Assembly (NCBI GenBank): GCA_016200765.1
Contig: JACQEC010000144.1
Location: 1-24,645 of the forward strand
Direction of reading: 5' to 3'
Length of the DNA: 24,645 nt
Source of the DNA: Chloroflexota bacterium
GTDB taxonomy: Bacteria; Chloroflexota; Anaerolineae; JACRMK01
Shown here piece after piece: positions 13,969 to 20,283 of the stretch; position 1 is the stretch's first letter; every line of letters starts with the position of its first letter. The notes below the pieces were generated by a model. That model searched no databases and was not told the DNA's origin. It saw only the letters and a list, made by a program, of their open reading frames with translations. Made by a program: the position numbers and the translations under genes.

Positions 13969-15926
13969 TTGGGAAACTCCTTCGCGCCCACGAAGGCCAG
14001 CCAGTGGCCCCGCGCGATATTTGTCCGTTGGGGCACGCCTCGGCTTTGCGCGCGTGGCCCGTCGTCAGCATTGACCGCCGCGCCGAGGCTCTCCTGGGCG
14101 TCGAGCCACGCGGCCAGTTGATTCACATCCACAAAGGGATTGTCGGCTCGCGCTAACAGTTCTGCCCGCAGTTGCTCGGCGACCTCTTTAAGCACCCTCT
14201 TCGCTGCCTGGCGCTCTGCGGGGTCTTGCTTATCTTTGTGCCAGCGCACGCTCTCGGGCAGGATGCCGGCCATGGCGGTGCGATACAGGTAGCGCTTCCA
14301 GCCATTCTTGAAGAAGCAGAAGTCGGGGATGCTCAAGGCAAACTCCACCAGGCGCCGGTCGAGCAAGGGAAACAGATAGGCGAGGCCGAGAGTGGCGCCG
14401 TGGCTTGCCCATGATTCCATCCGGTAACACAAGTGGCCGTGCTGTAACAGGGCGATCTGCATACGGCGCACACCGGGGCGCTCGTAGGCCTTCGCCCGGG
14501 GCAGAGGCTTCACGCCGGCGAGGGCTGTGGAAAAATCTGGGTGTAGGTAGGTGGGCAAAGGCGGCGGCGGGGGAAAGTCATCGGGTTGCAGGCGGCGCCG
14601 GATGGCGGTGGGTAGCAGGGGGACGATGCCCTTGAAGACCCACTGCCTCCAGAGTACGTCGCCGTGCAGTTGACCCCGTTGGGTGAATTCGCGCTGCAAC
14701 GTCAGCCAGCGCCCTCGGCGAAACAGGTCCGAGAAATAGCCGCGGCCGTTGAATGCCAGCAATTCATCCCCGCCCCAGCCCGACAGCATGGTGCGGATGC
14801 CCAGGCGGGCGGCGTTTTCGCTGGCGATCAACTCAAACTGCAGGTTTGCTGTGGGCTGAAGGGTGACATCGCGTCGGGCGTGGGACAGGACATGGGCCGG
14901 CGTGAGGCGGCTGTAGCACACTGGCAAATCCTCTGCTTGCCGCACAGCCTCCACCAGTTTGCGCTCGTCCTTGGGCAGCAGCTCTGCCGGGTCTTCGGGC
15001 AGGGGCGGCGCCCAGGAGAAGCCGGTGAGCGCGCGGCCTTGCGCCTGCAAATGGCGATGGGCCAGCACCGCCAGGCTGGAAGAATCCAGCCCGCCGCTGA
15101 TGTGCGCGCCGATCGGGTGCGGACTTGTCAGCCGGCAGGCCACCGCGGCTTGCAAGAGCGTGAGCAGTTCTTCCACATAGTCATGCTCATTGGCATAGCG
15201 TCGTTCGGGAGTTTGACCCGCTTGCCAGTACGCCCAGCGGCGCAGACCGTTGGCATCCACCGTCAGGCAGTGAGCGGGTGGAAGTTTGTTAATCGCCTGA
15301 AAAAAAGTGTGTTCCGTATCCTGGAACTGACCCAGCGTTGACTGCACACTGGCGGCGAGATAAGCCAGATTGAGTTGCGGCGGCACGGCGGGGTGAGCCG
15401 CTATGGCTTGCAGGTCACTGGCGAATACAAAACAGCCGGTGCCCGGCGCGTGGTGGTAATAGAAAGGACGCACACCGGCGAAATCGCGGGCGCAAAACAA
15501 CCTCCCGGCGGATTCATCCCACAGGGCAAAGGCAAAGTCGCCCAACAGGCGCGGCGCGCAATCGGTGCCCCAGCGCTGATAGGCGCGCAGGATCAATTCG
15601 GCGTCGTCGAGGCGCGCCTGCTCTGCCGCGCGGAGGTCCAGCCCGGTATATAGTTCGGTGCGGTTGTCCAGCCGCGCATCGGCGGCGACGGTTAGCGCGC
15701 CAATGCCGGGGAGCAGAGCCGGGGCGGGCCTTTCACCGCCGGCGTGAACGGCCAGCATGCAGCAGCCCGCCGCGCCGGCCAGAGTGCGCAGGCTGTTGAC
15801 TTCCCAGGGGTAAGCGCCGAGCGCCGCCGTCATGCGGGCGACGTTCTGTTTTTCAGTTTCAACCCATTCACGCGGGTTGGCGCGGGCCGCGTTGGATAGC
15901 GACAGGCTTCCGTCAATCATTCGCAT
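13965..15926 (-). CDS. Asparagine synthetase-like lasso peptide cyclase (C protein)
   Basis: The product has 653 residues. The N-terminal half resembles the class II glutamine amidotransferase domain (DARLDNRTELYTGL, LLGDFAFALWDESAGRLFCARD) but lacks the catalytic Cys2: the protein begins MRMIDGSLSL. That loss is characteristic of macrolactam synthetases, which do not need glutamine. The C-terminal synthetase domain has the ATP-binding motif ISGGLDSSS at about 276-284 and conserved GWGGDELLAFNGRG and FPLLDRRLVEFALSIP. These enzymes adenylate an Asp or Glu side chain in the core peptide and join it to the core N-terminus, forming the lasso ring. It sits directly between the PqqD-like gene and B2, as in known clusters. 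Standalone asparagine synthetase is less likely given this context. Confidence 0.9.
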   Translation of the reverse strand: MRMIDGSLSLSNAARANPREWVETEKQNVARMTAALGAYPWEVNSLRTLAGAAGCCMLAVHAGGERPAPALLPGIGALTVAADARLDNRTELYTGLDLRAAEQARLDDAELILRAYQRWGTDCAPRLLGDFAFALWDESAGRLFCARDFAGVRPFYYHHAPGTGCFVFASDLQAIAAHPAVPPQLNLAYLAASVQSTLGQFQDTEHTFFQAINKLPPAHCLTVDANGLRRWAYWQAGQTPERRYANEHDYVEELLTLLQAAVACRLTSPHPIGAHISGGLDSSSLAVLAHRHLQAQGRALTGFSWAPPLPEDPAELLPKDERKLVEAVRQAEDLPVCYSRLTPAHVLSHARRDVTLQPTANLQFELIASENAARLGIRTMLSGWGGDELLAFNGRGYFSDLFRRGRWLTLQREFTQRGQLHGDVLWRQWVFKGIVPLLPTAIRRRLQPDDFPPPPPLPTYLHPDFSTALAGVKPLPRAKAYERPGVRRMQIALLQHGHLCYRMESWASHGATLGLAYLFPLLDRRLVEFALSIPDFCFFKNGWKRYLYRTAMAGILPESVRWHKDKQDPAERQAAKRVLKEVAEQLRAELLARADNPFVDVNQLAAWLDAQESLGAAVNADDGPRAQSRGVPQRTNIARGHWLAFVGAKEFPK

Positions 15927-16038
15927 AACGAGAATTCCTGCCCCCTAATCAGTTGAGCATAGAGCGTCCCAGCGAGCAGATCGTCCAGCGCGATTGAGTC
16001 AACCGGATCGCCTTGCCAGAACCGGCGGCATGTTTCAC

Positions 16039-16332
16039 CTAGCCGCCGACCACGCGGACCAGGTCATCTTTTAGCAACTCGTTCACAAAAGCCAGCACTT
16101 CGCGCTCACAGGTCTCTCGATCCACCGCAAAGCGGGTCAACAGGTGGGCGCACACGGCGGCGCTGGAGCGCGGTTCGTCCAGATAACTCCAAATGGCTTG
16201 GGCCGTTTCAACCACGCCATAATAGGAGCCGCGCTCAACGTTCAACATCACCAGTTCGGTGTCGCTGAGTTCCGCGCTCAACAGGTCGGTGCGGCGGGCA
16301 ATCACGGTATCCAGGGTAATTGCTTCACTCAT
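16039..16332 (-). CDS. PqqD-family RiPP recognition protein (lasso B1)
   Basis: The product has 97 residues, the normal size of a single PqqD-like RiPP recognition element. The pattern LVMLNVERGSYYGVVETAQAIWSYLDEPRSSAAVCAHLL fits the family: three strands, then the winged-helix helices; and the C-terminal helix (REVLAFVNELLKDDLVRVV) follows. Such proteins bind the leader peptide through strand addition, recognising an aromatic-x-x-Pro-x-Leu motif, and deliver it to B2 and the cyclase. It is the first gene of the minus-strand operon; the 112-base gap to the cyclase has no gene with a normal start codon. A TATAAT at 16398-16403 lies about 65 bases upstream. Confidence 0.9.
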   Translation of the reverse strand: MSEAITLDTVIARRTDLLSAELSDTELVMLNVERGSYYGVVETAQAIWSYLDEPRSSAAVCAHLLTRFAVDRETCEREVLAFVNELLKDDLVRVVGG

Positions 16333-16397
16333 AAGATTACGCTCCGGCAGAATGCTTTGGCGCTGAGGCCTATTTTGCGTGCTTTGCTTTGTTAGGT

Positions 16398-16403
16398 ATT
16401 ATA
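16398..16403 (-). promoter_or_regulatory. Possible -10 element of the PqqD-cyclase-B2 operon
   Basis: A perfect TATAAT on the minus strand lies about 65 bases before the PqqD-like start at 16332. No good -35 is seen; the upstream sequence is a REP-like repeat. The sequence between has no strong ribosome binding site. Confidence 0.4.
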
Positions 16404-16408
16404 CAGTT

Positions 16409-16483
16409 GGTCGTTGCGAGCGTTGTTTGCGAAGCCACCTCGGTTTGCGGCAGAGGATTGCTGCGCTTCGCTGGCAATGGCAA
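16409..16483. repeat. REP-like hairpin repeat
   Basis: The left arm (GTCGTTGCGAGCG...TTTGCGAAGCCACCTC) and the right arm (GAGGATTGCTGCGCTTCGCTGGCAATGGC) are imperfect inverted copies around a short loop. The words TTGCGAGCG and TTTGCGAAGC belong to a dispersed bacterial repeat type. It lies between the divergent PqqD-like and precursor genes, in the gap 16333-16699. Confidence 0.5.
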
Positions 16484-16597
16484 AGGGTAACTGCGTAACT
16501 TCTATTTGTGTTCACCTACGGGTAAAAACGTGCTGACCTTGCAGTCTGGAATTTAGACGATAGCGAGCGTGGTCTTTCTTGAGGCTTGGCCGGCCGC

Positions 16598-16658
16598 ATT
16601 CTGATGCGAACGCCGTTTTCGCGCCGTGGACAGCAACCGCGGTCCAGCAGGCCCAATC
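16598..16658 (+). repeat. 61-bp direct repeat flanking the candidate precursor, copy 1
   Basis: These 61 bases recur at 16922-16983 with one base inserted and only a few changes (identical words include GATGCGAACGCCGTTTT and GCGCCGTGGACAGCAACCGC). This copy ends 41 bases before the candidate precursor's ATG and so could contain its promoter, although no clear -35/-10 pair is visible. The inserted base breaks any shared reading frame, so the repeats are probably not coding. Confidence 0.8.
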
Positions 16659-16699
16659 TAGCTTTGGAATCAATCTCAAAGTAGGGAGAAGGGAAAAGG

Positions 16700-16888
16700 A
16701 TGATTTCTGATCGAAACCCACAACCATACCCGACTGACCTGTCAGTCCTCACACAGGCGGATGCCCAACCAGCCCGCACCCAGCCCCTGCGGCCCTGGTC
16801 CACGCCGCGCCTGCTCAGGCTCAACAGCCACGAAACTACGAAAACCTTCTCTATCATCGAGGCATCGTCATTAGTAGGTCCTTCATGA
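16700..16888 (+). CDS. Candidate lasso-type precursor peptide
   Basis: The gene encodes 62 residues and starts at ATG 16700 behind a strong ribosome binding site (GGGAGAAGGG at 16684-16693). Near the middle is Trp33-x-x-Pro36-x-Leu38 (PWSTPRLLRL), matching the aromatic-x-x-Pro-x-Leu leader motif bound by PqqD-like lasso B1 proteins. A Thr-rich segment (ETTKT, 45-49) follows, as expected near the cleavage site where the penultimate leader residue is usually Thr. The tail (TFSIIEASSLVGPS) holds one acidic residue, Glu54, as the only ring partner, and ends in Ser62. If cleavage falls after Thr47, the core is Lys48-Ser62 with Glu at position 7; the exact site is uncertain. It is the only peptide-sized gene with a good start inside the cluster, but is on the opposite strand to the enzymes. 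Confidence 0.65.
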   Translation: MISDRNPQPYPTDLSVLTQADAQPARTQPLRPWSTPRLLRLNSHETTKTFSIIEASSLVGPS

Positions 16889-16898
16889 CGACTGGCCG

Positions 16899-16944
16899 AC
16901 GGCGTTCCCGTTCTTCGGCGTATTCTGATGCGAACGCCGTTTTG
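16899..16944 (+). terminator. Possible terminator after the precursor gene
   Basis: A perfect 9-bp stem (ACGGCGTTC at 16899-16907, GAACGCCGT at 16932-16940) encloses a 24-base loop and is followed by TTT (four T with the last stem base). The right arm lies in the second 61-bp repeat. The loop is long for an intrinsic terminator, so this is tentative. Confidence 0.35.
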
Positions 16945-16983
16945 CGCGCCGTGGACAGCAACCGCGGCCCAGCAGGCCCAATC
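16922..16983 (+). repeat. 61-bp direct repeat flanking the candidate precursor, copy 2
   Basis: This copy is 62 bases long and begins 33 bases after the precursor stop. It matches 16598-16658 apart from one inserted base and a few substitutions. The two copies are 324 bases apart start to start, with the precursor gene between them, as a tandem duplication of a [precursor + repeat] unit would give. Confidence 0.8.
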
Positions 16984-17020
16984 GGTTTTTATGGGTTGCC
17001 GTGGGTATAGCGCAACCAAC

Positions 17021-17881
17021 TCAATAGCGCAATTCGGCACTCTCGTTCAAATAACCAAAGCGGCGCATGACCGGCGCGTGGTCGGCAATCAACTTCTCCA
17101 CTAACTCCGGCGTCAACTCTGCGCGCCAGGAACCCACCTGCCCTTTGCGGAAGAAAGATTCGGCCCCGGGCATCTTTTCGCCAAAGCCATGTTCCGCCTC
17201 CTGTTTCTGCGCCTGCTCGAACCGCGAAAACTGCACCGCCTTCGCGATGCGCGCCGGGTCGTCGTCCAGCCCGCAAAAGTGGATGACACGGCTGAAGGCG
17301 GCCACCGTGTCGGCGTGCAACTCTTCGTATCGTATGACCCGCACGCGCAGACCCGGCTCGTCCACCCAACTGGTGACGTGGCCGCCCCAGGTCAGCAGTT
17401 TCTGGCGCAACTGGTTGTGCAGGCGCTGCGGCTTATCCACAAAGGCAAAGTCGGCTTCACCCATCTTGCGCACCATGCGCTCCACGCTGGAGGCGCTGTG
17501 GTGCGCAAAAGAGACGGCTACGTCCAGCGGGTTGCGCAAGATGTAGATGACCCCGGCGGTGGCGGCTTTGGAGATGAGTGGGTAGCCGTAGGGGGTGTAG
17601 GTGAAGGCATCGTGCACCTTGAGGTAGAGCGCTTCTTTGGCCTGCGCCGACATCTGCTCGTAAACAAAGGGGCGATAGCGTTCGATCTCGTCCTGAGTCA
17701 GGTCGGAGGCCTCAATGCCCACGTGGTCGTCAAACGCCTGGCGGGCGCTGGCGATGGGGCCGCCGTCCAGGCTGTTGATATCTGCCGGTTGGTCGGCGTT
17801 GCGCAGGTAATTGGTGAGCAGGATGCGCATCCAGGTATTGCCCGATTTGGGGTAGGAAGCCAGCCAGTAAATGTTGCCCAT
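17021..17881 (-). CDS. PAPS-dependent sulfotransferase of the lasso-type cluster
   Basis: The product has 286 residues. The 5'-phosphosulfate loop is at residues 9-17 (SYPKSGNTW), the 3'-phosphate-binding block at 112-124 (IYILRNPLDVAVS with Arg116 and Ser124), a likely catalytic His90 lies in LKVHDAFTY, and the C-terminal FRKGQVGSWR contributes to PAPS binding. The family moves a sulfo group from PAPS to a hydroxyl or amine. It begins 1 base after the kinase stop, so both are made together. In this cluster it may sulfate the lasso product; the candidate core has no Tyr, so Ser or Thr hydroxyls would be the targets. A role unrelated to the peptide is possible, but coupling to the kinase argues against it. 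Confidence 0.85.
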   Translation of the reverse strand: MGNIYWLASYPKSGNTWMRILLTNYLRNADQPADINSLDGGPIASARQAFDDHVGIEASDLTQDEIERYRPFVYEQMSAQAKEALYLKVHDAFTYTPYGYPLISKAATAGVIYILRNPLDVAVSFAHHSASSVERMVRKMGEADFAFVDKPQRLHNQLRQKLLTWGGHVTSWVDEPGLRVRVIRYEELHADTVAAFSRVIHFCGLDDDPARIAKAVQFSRFEQAQKQEAEHGFGEKMPGAESFFRKGQVGSWRAELTPELVEKLIADHAPVMRRFGYLNESAELRY

Positions 17882-17882
17882 C

Positions 17883-18785
17883 TCAGCCCTGCCCCAAATC
17901 TTGCTCGATCAGGTCGGCCAGTTCGGTTAGCCGGAAGGGATGGCTGGGGCGCGTCACGCGCGTCACGGTGGTCTGTTTGGCCACGGCGGAGACCAGACTA
18001 AAATGCGGCGCGCGCATCTCCAATCCGTCCAGGAACTGCTGGCGGTAGGTGTTGCGCAGGACGATACTGAAAGTATCCATGCGCGGCTCGGCTGTCAGGA
18101 ATAATTCATCCTTGTTGCTGGTGTTCAGCAGATAGATGCGGCGCAAGGGCGCGGGTTGATCCCAGTATTGCTCGGGGAGCTGGCGCTCGTATTTTTCCAT
18201 CGCGGGCCGGGTGCGCTCCAGCGTGGTGATGTCCTGCTCCAGCTTCTGCGCCGCATCGCTCCACAGCCGGGTGCGCGGATAGCCCGGCAGCACCGTCGGC
18301 CTCCCGGAAGCGTCCAGCATCACCCCACAGACATCATCCACCATCATCTTATAGCCCCGGCGCAATAATTCACCCAGCAGGGTGCTCTTGCCGATACCCG
18401 ATGGTCCCGTGAACAAGACCGCGCCGCGCTCGGTGTAGAGCGCCCCGGCGTGAAGCACTAATATGCCGCGCTGGTGCAGGAGCGCGCCGAGACAGGAGCC
18501 GAGCAAGAAGACGCGCACGTCGCTGGCCGGGCTGTTTGGAGCCGGTTCGACGACGATTTCAGCCCCATTCTGCACCAGATAGCGCGCCAAATCGTTCATA
18601 TTGAGCAGGAACTGGTTAGCCGTCGTCTGATAGAGCACGCCTTTGCCAGCGGCGTTTTCCAGGGCGGTTGGGACCGCGCCCCGACGAATGACCACATCCG
18701 GATCACCCGTCTCGTTGACCTGGGGGAATTCGGGGATGGGGAAATCGGCGTGAATGAGGAATTGATACGCCCGGTAGATGTACAT
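17883..18785 (-). CDS. HprK-like kinase of the lasso-type cluster
   Basis: The product has 300 residues. The Walker A motif is at 127-135 (GPSGIGKST), preceded by GILVLHAGALY (His112) and followed by MMVDDVCGVML (Asp150-Asp151), matching the HPr kinase/phosphorylase fold. The N-terminal 100 residues replace the HprK regulatory domain with a different domain, as in RiPP-cluster relatives. Proteins of this type phosphorylate the C-terminal Ser of paeninodin-like lasso precursors. The candidate precursor here ends in Ser62, which fits. The start at 18785 is the first gene of a two-gene operon with the sulfotransferase. A promoter candidate lies about 200 bases upstream. Confidence 0.85.
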   Translation of the reverse strand: MYIYRAYQFLIHADFPIPEFPQVNETGDPDVVIRRGAVPTALENAAGKGVLYQTTANQFLLNMNDLARYLVQNGAEIVVEPAPNSPASDVRVFLLGSCLGALLHQRGILVLHAGALYTERGAVLFTGPSGIGKSTLLGELLRRGYKMMVDDVCGVMLDASGRPTVLPGYPRTRLWSDAAQKLEQDITTLERTRPAMEKYERQLPEQYWDQPAPLRRIYLLNTSNKDELFLTAEPRMDTFSIVLRNTYRQQFLDGLEMRAPHFSLVSAVAKQTTVTRVTRPSHPFRLTELADLIEQDLGQG

Positions 18786-18979
18786 CGCTTACAGAGACTG
18801 CGTCGGCGGTGGTGGATTTGCCCACGCCGCTCTTGTTTCCTTTGTGGTCTCCCCGTCCGCTCTGCATGTGCCGCGATGGCTGGCGGCGGCCTTCGGCGGC
18901 GTTTGTTGGCTTCAGTGCGGGTGAGCCGGCACGACCATCTGCCGCCCGTAGCCATTAGCGGAGCTTCGCTTTTGCCGCG

Positions 18980-19007
18980 ATTATACTCAAAACGACTGTC
19001 AGTTCAA
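18980..19007 (-). promoter_or_regulatory. Promoter of the kinase-sulfotransferase operon
   Basis: On the minus strand TTGAAC (19007-19002) and TATAAT (18985-18980) are separated by 16 bases, a good sigma-70-type promoter. It would give a leader of roughly 185 bases before the kinase start at 18785. No stable ORF of the usual kind is clear in that leader. Confidence 0.55.
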
Positions 19008-19015
19008 GTTGCCAA

Positions 19016-19312
19016 TTGCAAAGGGGTATAGCGCAGAATCGTCGGCGGCGTGAGAGGTTGGGCGTGAACGCGTAACGTTCAGCACCGCAGGCGGTTAGAA
19101 ACCGCCTGCTATGAATAGAAAACCCGCTGAAGCGGGTTGAGCTCTGTTCGCTAACCGCTTATCGTCACGGGCAACCGGTTATCACCCAGAATCGTCGGAG
19201 ACGTGAGATGGTCTGCGCTAAGGGCGAAGCCACGGCCAGCCATCCGGTTGCCAAACAGCGTGCGGTGTGGTTGTTGCTCTGCCCCGACGAATCTGCGCTA
19301 TACCCATTGCAA
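19016..19312. repeat. MITE-like element with ~30-bp terminal inverted repeats
   Basis: The ends TTGCAAAGGGGTATAGCGCA...TCGTCGG (19016-19045) and its inverted partner (19284-19312) match over about 29 bases with two or three changes. Inside are two strong hairpins: a perfect 10-bp stem at 19087-19109 (GCAGGCGGTT / AACCGCCTGC) and an 8-bp stem at 19121-19138 (AACCCGCT / AGCGGGTT). A third partial copy of the end (CAGAATCGTCGG..CGTGAGA) is at 19187-19207. There is no transposase and no convincing gene. It occupies most of the 700-bp gap 18786-19490 beside the broken gene A'. Confidence 0.65.
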
Positions 19313-19349
19313 AGCGCCAAGCGGCGAAATAGAAGGGCTGGGAGGAAAA

Positions 19350-19430
19350 ATGTCCGACGACTACGAGCCGCTTTGGCCCTCGTCCAGTCAGCACGGGCGC
19401 CGCGTTTGCGTGTTGGCGCGCACGTGGTAG
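19350..19430 (+). CDS. Possible 26-residue small ORF
   Basis: ATG 19350 has a strong ribosome binding site (GGGAGGAAAA, 19340-19349) and opens a 26-residue frame (MSDDYEPLWPSSSQHGRRVC...). I do not recognise it. It may be the start of a gene cut off by the rearrangement that left gene A' just downstream, or a chance frame. Confidence 0.25.
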   Translation: MSDDYEPLWPSSSQHGRRVCVLARTW

Positions 19431-19489
19431 AATGGTGCTCAGGTCAATCAGCGGCGAGCGAATCGCAAATAAGCCTTGCTTTTTGAGTT

Positions 19490-19627
19490 CGGTATCGCGA
19501 GCCGTTCCGGATGGGCTGGCTCAGCGCTACCGGGGCGGCCATAGATAGGGTGCGCGCGTCGCGAACCTTTGCGCCGAGCCTACCGCGCAGTTCGCGCGGA
19601 CAGCGCAAGGGACGGGGAGGCATGATG
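19490..19627 (+). pseudogene. Broken copy of hypothetical gene A (A')
   Basis: From about 19490 the sequence matches gene A from about 11561: GATGGGCTGGCTCA and on through the codons for MGWL.ATGAAIDRVRASRTFAP. At about 19578 it jumps to the end of A (codons for QAYRAVRA...), so roughly 360 bases are missing. In A's frame the tail would read AYRAVRADSARDGEA-stop, close to AYRAVRAERPKAPGE of A. The deletion shifts the frame, so the ATG at 19511 now reads into gene B without a stop, giving a chimeric ORF. The first 37 or so codons of A are missing. Confidence 0.75.
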
Positions 19628-20224
19628 ACCGACACCCTCTTGGCGCCGGATGACATTGCGCAGGCCGTGGCCTTACTGCCATCAAACCCGCGGGAGGGCA
19701 ATGCCCGCCTCAACGCCATCTTTCGCGCGGGGACGGTTCCCGGCGCCAGCCTGCACGGGCGCACGACGGGCGGGCTGGCGGCGACGAGCCTCGGCGGGCC
19801 GTTCGATGCGCTGGTGGGGTTTATCGTGCGCGCGTATATGCCGTGGCAGGGTAAGACGTTTGACGCGGCGGCGGCCAGCGGCGATAATATCTTCACCCAC
19901 GACTCGCGCAAACTGGGGCGCATCTTCACGCCGTTTTACCGCGATTACATTCCCGACACCGCCAAGACCTATCGCGCCTTTCGCTTCAAGACCTATGCCG
20001 GGCCGGGGCTGGAAGACCCCGACCGGCAAGTGCTGAAGATTGACTACAACCTGCCGGTGAACCCGGCGCTGACCGTGCGGCGCATTGTGGACGAACTGGT
20101 GCAGGTGGACGAGCGCTTCTATCTGGGCAAGGCGCACGTGCGCTGGTGGTGGGGCGCGTGGCAGCGCGTGGCGTTTTTCACATTGACCAGTAGGGGCGAA
20201 GCCGCGCGCAAGGGTGTTGGATAG
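19622..20224 (+). CDS. Conserved hypothetical protein B (complete copy)
   Basis: The product has 200 residues (199 from ATG 19625, which is better spaced from the GGGGAGG at 19614-19620). A longer in-frame start at 19511 lies in the remnant of gene A and is less likely. The body of the protein (DALVGFIVRAYMPWQGKTFDAAAASGDNIF ... LKIDYNLPVNPALTVRRIVDELVQVDERFYLGKAHVRWWWGAWQRVAFFTL) looks like a mixed alpha/beta or lipocalin-like domain with many aromatics in its last part. There are no membrane segments. I do not recognise a named family. The last dozen codons look like added sequence after an original stop. The broken second copy B' at 12048 shares its first 27 codons. Confidence 0.72.
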   Translation: MMTDTLLAPDDIAQAVALLPSNPREGNARLNAIFRAGTVPGASLHGRTTGGLAATSLGGPFDALVGFIVRAYMPWQGKTFDAAAASGDNIFTHDSRKLGRIFTPFYRDYIPDTAKTYRAFRFKTYAGPGLEDPDRQVLKIDYNLPVNPALTVRRIVDELVQVDERFYLGKAHVRWWWGAWQRVAFFTLTSRGEAARKGVG

Positions 20225-20283
20225 GAAGACGGAGACGGTCGCGCGCCGCTTCGCCCGTACAGGGCGGCTCCAAGGGACACACC

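Noticed and set aside
15917..16043. Open minus-strand frame between PqqD-like and cyclase genes (RRFWQGDPVDSIALDDLLAG...), ending across the cyclase start
   Set aside because: It lacks ATG, GTG or TTG start codons and is only about 41 codons. It might be a remnant, or a frameshift extension of the PqqD-like gene, but the latter already has normal length.
16512..17040. Minus-strand frames spanning the 61-bp repeats (PKLDWACWTAVAVHG and TDWACWAAVAVHG)
   Set aside because: The two copies differ by a one-base indel that destroys the shared frame, and both run antisense to the precursor gene, so I treat the repeat as non-coding.
12194..18785. Asparagine synthetase as a primary-metabolism gene
   Set aside because: The glutaminase Cys2 is missing and the gene is coupled to B2 and close to a PqqD-like gene, which fits a macrolactam synthetase instead.
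18786..18845. P-loop-like translation (NKSGVGKSTTADAVS) in the leader of the kinase gene, minus strand
   Set aside because: The frame is short and has no start codon or flanking ATPase motifs. It may be a decayed fragment of a P-loop gene or chance.
19020..19060. tRNA-like 5' sequence (GGGGTATAGCGCAG)
   Set aside because: It resembles the start of a tRNA with a D-arm, but no matching acceptor, anticodon or T-arm sequence follows. It is part of the inverted-repeat element.
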